From: Erpetoichthys calabaricus
Lineage: Eukaryota > Chordata > Cladistia > Polypteriformes > Polypteridae
DNA length: 64,000 nucleotides
Reading direction: 5' to 3'
NCBI RefSeq assembly: GCF_900747795.2
Contig: NC_041395.2
Coordinates: 165,653,881-165,717,880, forward strand
Shown: positions 46,121-56,009 of the stretch, in pieces
How positions within the stretch are numbered: the first letter of the stretch is position 1
Layout: the number at the start of each line of letters is the position of its first letter
Notes under the pieces: generated by a model
Told to the model about the DNA's origin: nothing
What the model saw: the letters and a program-made list of their open reading frames with translations, nothing else
The model's database searches: none
Position numbers and translations under genes: made by a program

Positions 46121-49100
46121 GTGCTCAAACTTACTCTGACCTCGATTGTAAGATGCCAAAGATAAAAGTGGCTGCTAAAAGAAGAAATGAAAAATTTTAC
46201 ACTAAAATACAGAAAGGTCTCCTACTACATCTTATTATATACAGTACATATCATATCCTGTGAAACACAACAGACAAATCCAGCGATTTTTCCCGTTACC
46301 TTCTAAGGTGCTTAAACTGGCAGAACACCATATGAGTCCATGAGAAGGGTCAGTCAGCATTCCCTAACCAAAATGGAATTGTTGATATTTCCAATAACAA
46401 ATTCAGCTAGTGAAAATGTAGCTGTCTGTTTCTTGGAATAATAACTTTCCCAAGACATTAAATGATACAACCTCTTGCAAAAAAATTCTCAACTATAGTC
46501 AAAATAGAAGTACAGACATCTCAAGTTGAGATCTTTACGGAAGTCAACAAAGACTGTCAGTTTCGTACTTCATAGCAGATAGGTGTAATTTGCTTCCTGA
46601 CTAGTTAGAAAACTACTTAAAATTATATTTAATATATCTAATGTACTAATGTCTCATCAAAATTAATTAGGAAGACATTAAATATTAAAATGGCTTTCCT
46701 AGCATGTGTATAGGAAAAATAGAAACGGATAAAGCAGAAACAGCCACAGAAGGCAAAACAGGTGAAGACATACAAGCAAACCTGCCAGTACTGCTGCAAT
46801 CACAGTAATACTCAGAGAATAAAATAAATTGCAATGTCAGAAAAAAATAAATAAAAACAATGAGACAATATATGCCAAAACAACATTTAAAGATCTTTAC
46901 ACTGAGTGTTGCTGAATTGAGTGTAGCATTCCTTGCCAGTCCATGGCTTGAAAGTGATAAAGCAGTTGTCCAGAAGCTCTGAAAATTTGATGACAGTTGG
47001 TGCATTTGCATGTGCTTTAATAAAATATTCATGCATAGAAACCTAATGTCTAAAATGCCATGTAAATCTTCATTCAAGTTAGAGAAACTGGCTTATTGGT
47101 CTATGAGTAACCTGACCAATACAGGTGGACTTCTCTGCCCAGTTATTTGGCCATGTAGGATTGTGTAGTTTTCACATGTCCATAAGGCCAGCAGTCATGG
47201 GTAGAAGTGTCCACAGCTTACATTTCATGAGGCAAATGCTTGAGCGATCACTTTATTCCTCCTTCTGGCTGAAATATACGGTCTATAAATATTTCAGAAA
47301 CTGCTAAATTTATGTTAATGAGCTGAACGTACAGAGCTAAGCTCAGGAACACAATCTCAGGAGTAGAGGTTGGGGAAATTTACTAAAAGCAATGTGTGTG
47401 TTACGTAGTCCAATTACTTTTTAAAGTAACCTAATCCAATACTATAAGTTTATTGAACTAAAAATATATGTGATATTATTCTCCCAGAGGCAAGAAGCAC
47501 ACATACTGGTAAGGGTTCAATAACACAACCAAGCAGAAAGGATTGTGCTGCGTGCAACCCAGCAACAGGAACATACTATTAAGTGTGCGAGTTTCGTTTT
47601 AACCCAGCTGTTTGCTAAACATACGTTACAACAATGTGATCGGGTGATGCAGCAGCTTGCGTTCATATCACAAAACATCTGTGGCTCAGGTTGAGGATGG
47701 AAAGAGGGGATGGATATTATTTACTTCACAGCACACAAAGGACTAAATGTATTCATACGACACAAGAAAATTATCCGATTTTATCGTCGCTCTGGACAGT
47801 TTCATTAAGGTACATATATGGGCTTTAATACGTGATTAAATGATACAAAGCAAGACAAACGTAACGCACTGTTTACGCTTTACATTTTATAACAAGTAAC
47901 CATATAAAATATTTGAATCCTTTTTTTAAAGCGGCATAACTACGTTCCTTTTAAAAGTAACGTTCCTCAACACTGCTCGAGTGTTAACATATAGTAGCCT
48001 ACTGGACTGTTGTTGCCACTAAAATTACAAGTCAGACGAGACATTTCAGAGGTTGCTTCAGATTCCCACTTGTTTGTGCCCTTTATACAGATGACTGCAA
48101 GAAAAATAATAACTTGGATCAATGAACGTTAACAATGCGATCAAGGCACTCATCCACTTTAGTGTCATAATGAGATCAAATGAAGTGTGAAGGGTTGCTT
48201 TGCATGATGGGGTGCAACAAAAGTAAGCAGGATCGACAGTAGACTTCAGAAAAAGCAAACTAAGAAGTACAATAAGGCACATCACGGCAGTCATGATCAC
48301 AGGGCTCCGACAGTGACACTGCTATTTACAGGAATCCTGTCAATTAGCCAGGGTTTTATGAGCTGATAATAACCGAAAAAAAAATGAAAAATTAAACAAA
48401 AAGTAATTAAATGAATGGAAAATACAGCTGGCATGTTCACTTAATAATCCAGTTGCCATATATTGGTGTTTCCCTTTGCTGTGACACCCTCCAAAATAAA
48501 AAAATAAAATGTCAAAGAAGAGACATTCTAGAGGTGTACTAAGCAACAAAGCAAAACTTCTGTACATATAATTTTGCTGAAAACTGGGCAGCTTTTCAAC
48601 TTTGTAGGGATTCTGCACACTACCTATGGCATATGGCATAACCTGAGGTCAGGTTCATTGACTAGAGGCGAATGCAGCAGCAGGTGAGTCCCTGTCACAT
48701 TCTGTCACACTCCACAACTCTGACATCCCATCCCAGTGACTCAGTACGACCAGTCTGTGCTTCAAACAGGTTTGACTTTGTCTTTAGTTGTAGGGTGGGC
48801 TGTGTGTGCCTCAGAGCTGACAACCAATGAATGCAGAAGGACAATGTGTAGGCTACATTGAAAAAGAAAAAGGAAAAACGGGGGTTTAGAACCACACAAA
48901 CACAAGGGAAGCCAGTCTGTCTCAGGTCTCATGTTTTATGTACCACAACAGAATAGAAAAAAGAAAGAAAGGACCGAAATTGTGGATGAACTCTGAGCTG
49001 CCAGAAAAAAAAGTCAAACTTGCGATAGATACTGTGAAAGTATGAAACTGTATTGGAAAGGTGTCATGGAGTTGTGTATTTTGTCATGTCCTGTCATGTT

Positions 49101-50040
49101 TAGCCATGTAATCTGACATTTTTAGGCATCAATATCGGCAGCTGCACTTGTCAAGTTTGACCCCCCCCCCCCTCTGACCAGATGTTGTGTAATGTGACAT
49201 CAGTTTTAAGTGCTCTCTGTGCTCCAGCTGTTACCTCCTCCAGATGCTATCTGAGAGTGCAGACTTTTGAAGTGTGGAAGGTTACAGTGGGACACAATTC
49301 AAACGCTCCAGGGTTGTGCTGCTTCAAATGTTAGGGTGTGGTAACACTTTTTACAACTTTAAGATCATATCATTTTGGTATAAATAACCAGTCAGTGTCT
49401 TCACTCTCTGCCCTTTTCTAGAAATCTTGGGAAACAAAGAGCCCCTTGTCAGTGTTTCTCCAGCCAGAGTGCAAGAAATAATTTCTCACAGATGTATCTA
49501 TCAAAGAATGACAGCCAACATAAGAAAGCATGCTAACAAGAAAAAGCCAGTGATAGTGATAATAATCAGAATTGTGTATATTATATATATACACACACAC
49601 ACTGTATAGTAAATGAAAGAACAATAGTGCATAAGCAGGTTATTTATAGGACTTGTAAGCTGATTAAATAAATGGACCACAGTGACCTACAGAATAGTGC
49701 TGACCGTCACTGCTGTCAGCAGTCAATCGTCGTGTTCATTTAGAAAGGAGGAGCACCAAGCTGCTGGATTTCTATCCAGATGTTGTTGCTGTACTAAGGC
49801 CTGGTTTTTACTTTCTGATAATTTTCAGTGGTTTCACTTGTGGATAACATTCTACTAGGGTCTGATAGCACCTACTGGACGTGTAATGACACTCCTCTGT
49901 AGACCCCCATTACCAAGTGAGTTCATTGTATTGTATACAGTTGCAATGTGCTCTGACTTGACTGATGTGATTTGGTTTCATGTGTCTTGTTTTGTGTTTT
50001 TTTTTTTTTCTTCTTCTTCTTTATTTTCTATATTTTCAAG

Positions 50041-50118
50041 GGACCCTTGGTGAAGACCAACCAGACCACTAACTCCTCGGCTGTGTTTCAAAGTGGATCA
50101 CGCATGTACAACATATAG
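50041..50118 (+). CDS. map6d1: MAP6 domain-containing protein 1, last exon
   Basis: After the acceptor TTTTCAAG the frame reads 25 codons and stops at TAG (50116-50118). The end, NSSAVFQSGSRMYNI, aligns with the human MAP6D1 C-terminus as I remember it (PSAIFQASAPRILNV): S-A-[IV]-F-Q, then a basic residue, then N-[VI] at the end. The exon starts in phase 0, matching both exon 2 and the cassette exon, so either splice choice gives an intact protein (264 or 297 aa). Human MAP6D1 is about 199 aa; the excess lies mostly in exon 1 and in the part of exon 2 after the module. This ending is what separates the gene from MAP6, whose C-terminus is long and repetitive. Confidence 0.82.
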   Translation, partial: GPLVKTNQTTNSSAVFQSGSRMYNI

Positions 50119-50383
50119 GCACTATATGGATTTGTATTCATGATTGTAAAGACAGACTTTGAATGCTGTATGTTTACTATAAACTTAAAAAAAAAAAAAA
50201 CTATGCAAAATGACATGTTTTTAAAAAAATATCTAATGTATCAACTTAATTTACTTGTTTTGAATTGTTTTAGAATTAAAAAAAAATCAGAATCTGACGT
50301 ATTTAACAGCATTGAAATGCATGCGTTACAATTAAATGGGTTACTTTTTAAATTTGAGTTCAACAACAGAACTTTAGATTATT

Positions 50384-50417
<34 letters not shown>

Positions 50418-50680
50418 GGACTATATTTTATTAAGCTGCATATCGTAGTTAAAATGTCCAACTTTTGTACAAGAAAATGGTTATATTAAAAACAACAAAT
50501 GCTTACATGTTTAAGTAAAAAGTTTAGTTTCAAAGTATTGCAACTTCAGGTCTCCCTGTTAAGAGCAAGAATGCAGATTAATTTAAACCAGGGAAACACA
50601 ATGTAATTTTTACTTATTTGAACTCTTTGTGTTAAATAGAAAGAAGTGAAAAATAAATGAATTTCCTGTACATTTTGTTG
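50119..50680 (+). other. map6d1 3'UTR (predicted)
   Basis: The sequence is AT-rich after the stop, with a (GT)n run at 50386-50416. A canonical AATAAA lies at 50652-50657, followed by T/G-rich sequence (TTTTGTTGTTTTTTGG), a usual cleavage context. No gene overlaps it. Confidence 0.5.
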
Positions 50681-50989
50681 TTTTTTGGTTTCTATTTAAA
50701 CTGAGTCAAAGAACACGCTCTGGCAGCAGACTCTCATAAGGCAAGTGAAGCAGTTTTAGGCCAAGTAACCAAAACAAATAAAAATGAATCCTAAATGGCC
50801 TGCTCTCCTGCCAAAGATGACCTTCTAGCTCGACACAGCAGACACTCATCCAGTGTTCTTGACAAGAGTGACAGATTTAACATCCCTGCCTCAATATCTG
50901 AACCCCTGCCTTCCCCTTTCCTTGCCCACACCTGTGTGGATTTCACATGGTCTCCTCGTGTCTCTCTGGGTTGTCCTTTACTCAAAGGC

Positions 50990-51135
50990 TTTCAGGTCAA
51001 GTTAATTCAAAACACTGTGTCCACCCTACGGTTGGAGTGGCATCCTGTCCAGACTGGGTCCTTACCATGAACTCAGGGCTGTGGCCCCTCTGACCCAGAA
51101 CTGGTAAGTGGCAGAGAATGTGATGGATGGATGGG
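50990..51135 (+). repeat. SINE tail fragment
   Basis: It resembles the 3' half of the SINE family (GGTTGGAGTGGCATCCTGTC, CTGTGGCCCC) and ends with GATGGATGGATGG, the simple tail of this family. Confidence 0.45.
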
Positions 51136-52232
51136 CCTATTCTGCCTTCTTCTGCAGGATGAATCGTCTTCTCTGTGATGGTTTTTTTTTTTGCCCACTG
51201 TATAAATGTCACTGCTGGCTTTCCTAAATTTCACAGATGAAGCTGGATCAAAACAGGCAACTTGTTTATTTTATACTATGTTTTCGGTTGAACACCAGCC
51301 CAAGATACTTTCCAAGTATGGTGCAGTGCCTTTTAGCAGAGGCCATTACTGGGACTGATTCAGTAACCACACGGTTTATAGGTCAATGCCTAATTTACAG
51401 AACTACCATCCTCAAGACTGGCGACTTCTTAAAATCCCATCTCCTCAAATCCAGTTATGCACACAGAGAGCTAAGCCCAAGACGGGCAGATGTGCGCAAT
51501 GGCCGCTGAGTAAAGCCGTTCAAGAGTACTAACAAACAGTGCACAGTGGCACAGCCACACACATTTCAGCTGACATGTTTGGGTTTATCAAGAGAACACA
51601 CAAGGCTGCCCAAATCAATATAATCTCTGTGCATTAATGTGTCAATCTGTATCACAAAATGAGCCACCCTGTTTAATGCTCACATTTTGTGGACTAACCT
51701 TTGACCTAGAACAGAAAAAGCTGCCTTGGGAGAAAAAAAAATGGCCATAATCTCTGGAAATCTAGCTTGAATTAAACTCCATTTCAAAAACAGAAGCATA
51801 AAGAAACATCTGGACTAAAAAACAGTTCATCACACACTCAAAGCAATTAAAGCTAGATTAGTAGAAACTATATGTAGGAAAATCTAATTAATGAAATAAC
51901 TCAAAAAACAATAACAATTAGAATATTAATTAAAATGTAGCTCCCAAGTCTGCAGTCTGATCTTGTACTGGAAATCATTAAAAGAGACAATCTTCCCCAC
52001 AGCATGTGCTGGAAAGAAAAAAATGTTATTATTACCGCTGGCAGTGCACATGTCCAGCATGAGGAGCCTCTTCTGGGGTGTGCAGGAACAGCAGCAACCC
52101 CTCATTTACAGCAAGACCACCATCATGCAGCAGATGTGCTCAAATCGAAAATTTCTCTGTCCAGTAAGTCATGCTGGAGGAGCACCTGATCATCTGGGGC
52201 TAGTGAAGCACTCAGGTCAGCTTGTTTTTATA

Positions 52233-53798
52233 CAGTGCATCCGGAAAGTATTCACAGCGCATCACTTTTTCCACATTTTGTTATGTTACAGCCTTATTCC
52301 AAAATGGATTCAATTCATTTTTTTCCTCAGAATTCTACACACAACACCCCATAATGACAACGTGAAAAAAGTTTGAGGTTTTTGCAAATTTACAGCCTTT
52401 GCTCAATACTTTGTTGATGCACCTTTGGCAGCAATTACAGCCTCAAGTCTTTTTGAATATGATGCCACAAGCTTGGCACACCTATCCTTGGCCAGTTGTG
52501 CCCATTCCTCTTTGCAGCACCTCTCAAGCTCCATGAGGTTGGATGGGAAGCGTCGGTGCACAGCCATTTTAAGATCTCTCCAGAGATGTTCAATCGGATT
52601 CAAGTCTGGGCTCTGGCTGGGCCACTCAAGGACATTCACAGAGTTGTCCTGAAGCCACTCCTTTGATATCTTGGGTGTGTGCTTAGGGTCATTGTCCTGC
52701 TGAAAGATGAACCGTCGCCCCAGTCTGAGGTCAAGAGCGCTCTGGAGCAGGTTTTCATCCAGGATGTCTTTGTACATTGCTGCAGTCATCTTTCCCTTTA
52801 TCCTGACTAGTCTCCCAGTTCCTGCCACTGAAAAACATCCCCACAGCATGATGCTGCCACCACCATGCTTCACTGTAGGGATGGTGCCAGGTTTCCTCCA
52901 AACGTGATGCCTGGCATTCACACCAAAGAGTTCAATCTTTGTCTCATCAGACCAGAGAATTTTCTTTCTCATGGTCTGAGAGTCCTTCAGGTGCCGTTTG
53001 GCAAACTCCAGGCAGGCTGCCGTGTGCCTTTTACTAAGGAGTGGCTTCCGTCTGGCCACACTACCATACAGGCCTGATTGGTGGATTGCTGCAGAGATGG
53101 TTGTCCTTCTGGAAGGTTCTCCTCTCTCCACAGAGGACCTCTGGAGCGCTGACAGAGTGACCATCGGGTTCTTGGTCACTTCCCTGACTAAGGCCCTTCT
53201 CCCCCGATCGCTCAGTTTAGATGGCCGGCCAACTCTAGGATGAGTCCTGGTGGTTTCGAACTTCTTCCACTTACGGATGATGGAGGCCACTGTGCTCATT
53301 GGGACCTTCAAAGCAGCAGAAATGTTTCTGTAACCTTCCCCAGATGTGTGCCTCGAGACAATCCTGTCTCGGAGGTCTACAGACAATTCCTTTGACTTCA
53401 TGCTTGGTTTGTGCTCTGACATGAACTGTCAACTGTGGGACCTTATATAGACAGGTGTGTGTCTTTCCAAATCATGTCCAACCAACTGAATTTACCACAG
53501 GTGGACTCCAATTAAGCTGCAGAAACATCTCAAGGATGATCAGGGGAAACAGGATGCATCTGAGCTCAATTTTGAGCTTCATGGCAAAGGCTGTGAATAC
53601 TTATGTACATGTGCTTTCTCAATTGTTTTATTTTTAATAAATTTGCAAAAATCTCAAACTTTTTTTCATGTTGTCATTATGGGGTGTTTTGTGTAGAATT
53701 CTGAGGAAAAAAATGAATTTAATCCATTTTGGAATAAGGCTGTAACATAGCAAAATGTGGAAAAAGTGATGCGCTGTGAATACTTTCCGGATGCACTG
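52233..53798 (-). mobile_element. Complete Tc1-family transposon with intact transposase
   Basis: The 1566-bp element is flanked by TA (52231-52232 and 53799-53800). The inverted repeats are about 160 bp long: CAGTGCATCCGGAAAGTATT on the left and the same sequence inverted at the right. They stay nearly identical through TCTACACACAACACCCCATA and GTGAAAAAAGTTTGAG versus their counterparts. Long repeats of this kind usually carry inner and outer transposase binding sites. The single gene lies between them on the minus strand. Confidence 0.93.
52403..53422 (-). CDS. Tc1-like transposase, 339 aa, apparently intact
   Basis: The enzyme excises and reinserts the flanking element at TA sites in the nucleus. 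Residues 10-55 form the first helix-turn-helix (ELSVDLRDRIV, GYRNISAALKVPMSTVASII). A GRPS linker at 65-68 is the AT-hook-like spot. A second DNA-binding region runs to about 115. The catalytic domain has ILWSDETKIELFG (Asp159), FIFQQDNDPKHT (Asp243) and SPDLNPIEHLW (Glu278). The Asp-Glu gap of 34 residues is the Tc1 DD34E pattern. Length matches the family (about 340 aa) and no frame break is present. The start MSEHKPSMKSKEL is the family's usual beginning. Most other Tc1 copies in this window are ruined, so this insertion is young or still mobile. Confidence 0.92.
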   Translation of the reverse strand: MSEHKPSMKSKELSVDLRDRIVSRHTSGEGYRNISAALKVPMSTVASIIRKWKKFETTRTHPRVGRPSKLSDRGRRALVREVTKNPMVTLSALQRSSVERGEPSRRTTISAAIHQSGLYGSVARRKPLLSKRHTAACLEFAKRHLKDSQTMRKKILWSDETKIELFGVNARHHVWRKPGTIPTVKHGGGSIMLWGCFSVAGTGRLVRIKGKMTAAMYKDILDENLLQSALDLRLGRRFIFQQDNDPKHTPKISKEWLQDNSVNVLEWPSQSPDLNPIEHLWRDLKMAVHRRFPSNLMELERCCKEEWAQLAKDRCAKLVASYSKRLEAVIAAKGASTKY

Positions 53799-54059
53799 TA
53801 TGTACAGATTAGAAAACAAAATTAAAAAATAACACCTAAAATATAGCAGTGTGGAACTCACGTATGTGAAATTCTCAAATCTAATCAAAACAGTAAAGGA
53901 GTGGCCAACAAAGTTTAAATGGAAAATAAGTAAGCTAGAACGTTTGGGAATCTGATGCTACACACAAAGTAACATTCAACGTGTCAAAGGCCAGATGGCC
54001 CTTATTTATGTATTCTGACGTAATTCATCAGAAAGAAGATTTGAATATTAGATGATGAC

Positions 54060-54420
54060 AATGACGACAGTAAGCCTTTCAGCCCAATCAGCATATCACT
54101 TAAATCAATCGAGTCATGTTTTGAAATTTACTGAAGTCTGACCACTCTAGCTGTATGGTATTCAGTGTGTCAATGATACCCTGTGTGAAGGAAAATTTAC
54201 CTTTAACACGTTTCCAACATGTCTCCTGTTAATCTTCTTTTGCTTAAACTGAAAAACTTTTAATCTTTCTTCATAACTCATCCCCTGTAGCCCTGGAATC
54301 AGCCTAGTCACTCTTCTCTGGACCTTTTTCTAGTGCTGCTCTGTCCTTTTTGTAGCCTGGAGACCAAAACTGCACACAGTACAGCGCTATATAACCTAAT
54401 ATCATGTTAGCCTGAACGCT
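54060..54420 (-). mobile_element. CR1-like LINE relic
   Basis: The stretch CTTTCTTCATAACTCATCCC, then CAGCCTAGTCACTCTTCTCT, then GTAGCCTGGAGACCAAAACT is a vertebrate-wide interspersed sequence that I link to CR1-type LINE copies in reverse orientation. No domain is long enough to confirm the clade. Confidence 0.4.
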
Positions 54421-54424
54421 GTTA

Positions 54425-55140
54425 AACTCAAAGTTAGTTCTGACATCACATCATCTGTAAAAAAAAAGCTGTTAAAATCCTTTGAGGATATTAAATACTG
54501 GATGGCACAAAATTTCTTGCAATTAAACGAAAATAAAACAGAAGTCATTATTTTTGGTCCTACCACATCTGCAGTTGAAGTCGGCATGCAGTTAGAACCT
54601 TAGGCAGCAATGATTCATAATGATGTCAGAAGGTATCATCTTTGAGTCATCACTGAGTTTTGAAAAACAAATCTCCATGGTAGTAAAGTCCAGTTTTTAC
54701 CAAATGAGGCTAATTTCTAAACTAAAATCCTTTCTTATTACAGAAGGACTTGGAAACAGTCATTCATACCTTTATTACATCTCACCTAGATTATTGCAAT
54801 TCCTTATATGTGGGTCTGCCAAAATCTGCTCTGTCGCACCTTCAGCTGGTTCAGAACGCAGCAGGTAGATTTTTGATTGGGTCGGGAAAAAGGGATCACA
54901 TCTCCCCCATTTTAGCCTCTCCTCACTGGCTACCGGTGAAATGTCGCATTGATTTTAAAATCTTGTTATTTGTTTTTAAAGCCTTGCATGGTCTCGCTCC
55001 AAAATATATCTGTGACCTCCTTCACCCCTATGTGCCACCAAGAGCACTGAGGCCGTCTGGACGACTGCTCCTTGTAGTGCCAAGATCTCAGCTGAAGTCA
55101 AGGGGACCCTCAGAAAAACACAGTGTGTGTAAATAGAGCA
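54425..55140 (+). mobile_element. L2 LINE 3' relic (end of reverse transcriptase)
   Basis: The translations MAQNFLQLNENKTEVIIFG (54500-54560), then SLSFEKQISMVVKSSFYQ, then SHLDYCNSLYVGLPKSAL and HWLPVKCRIDFKILLFVFKA match the same segments of the intact L2 ORF in this window. The YADD motif and everything upstream are absent. A frame change occurs between 54600 and 54760. It is 5'-truncated and inactive. Confidence 0.75.
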
Positions 55141-55229
55141 GACTGAAGTGCCACAAACCCGCCATCGATTTGTTTCTTTTTAATACATGATGAGTTGCTC
55201 TTTCTGATGATATGGTAATAAAAGAACTG

Positions 55230-55615
55230 AGAACAATGTTTTAGAGTGTGTATATTTACTGACCCTGATGCCAGCCAATCTGTAAATACACGCAAACTCC
55301 AAATGAACATGGACGCTCCACTCCAGGATTGCACCATTGTTGAACAATGCACTAAGGCAGTGGGAGTGAAACCTTCTGAAATTCACCAAAGAATGTTGGC
55401 TTGTGCAGATCAGTAAGTTGTTTGGGTACCCATCTTGCACAAACCGTACAGTACAACAAGTTACCATGTACTATGTCATGTGCAGTTCCATAGCTGATAA
55501 CCAAATGTGCAGGAACAGCGGACAACACAATCCACTGGTCTTCTTTGATGAAGGCATTCACCATGTTGATGTGGGCCTACAGTATGTGTGTGATGTTGAT
55601 GGTTGGCCACATTGA
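55230..55615 (-). mobile_element. Mariner-like transposase relic
   Basis: The minus-strand translation has SYGTAHDIVHGNLLYCTVCA followed by RWVPKQLTDLHK. This is the mariner block '(G)ISYG(S)AH.I(I/V)H..L...KVCARWVP..LT..HK' that precedes the first catalytic aspartate. The catalytic Asp region itself is degraded. It is a short fragment with no terminal repeats. Confidence 0.65.
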
Positions 55616-56009
55616 GCTTCATCAGTTACACTTATTCTTAAAAGTTTCTACTCATTCATTAACTTTTTGTTGAGTTTTCACTGTTTTCAATTCCATACTG
55701 AGCCAACAATCTTTGGTGAATTTCAGCAGGTTTCACGCTCTCTGCCCAAAGTAACCTTAACAATGGTCCACTCCCGCTGCTGAGCATCCCTGTTCACTCA
55801 ACCTTGCCTTCAACTGCACTAACAGCAGAGTGCTGCTCTTTGCTTGTGCAAACTACCCATAAGCCACTGCAAAGGCATTGTATTGTGCCCGCTTCTACCT
55901 GTTTCAAATTGCCTTTAATTTTTGATGACCCTCATATATACCATGATTGTGAAGAAGTATCTAAATTGAAAAATACCAAACATATCCTTTAAGCTTTGGC
56001 TTGGTTTAT

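Larger units (their letters stand above)
35089..50040 (+). other. map6d1 intron 3 (15.0 kb)
   Basis: The acceptor of the last exon is strong: a long T/C tract at 49998-50030, then TATTTTCAAG. Elements inside it are listed separately (the L1 relic at 37350-40930, SINEs, a solo LTR, an L2 relic). The stretches 35090-37340, 41780-43085, 43215-44640 and 46120-49990 have no assignable content. AT-rich overlapping ORFs at 35820-36770 have no domain and no splice context. A short C-tract lies at 49161-49171. Confidence 0.65.

Noticed and set aside
49422-49609. Possible last exon of map6d1 after TTTTCTAG
   Set aside because: The frame does not resemble the MAP6D1 C-terminus and runs into a TATATA/ACACAC repeat. 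The exon at 50041 matches much better and has a stronger acceptor.
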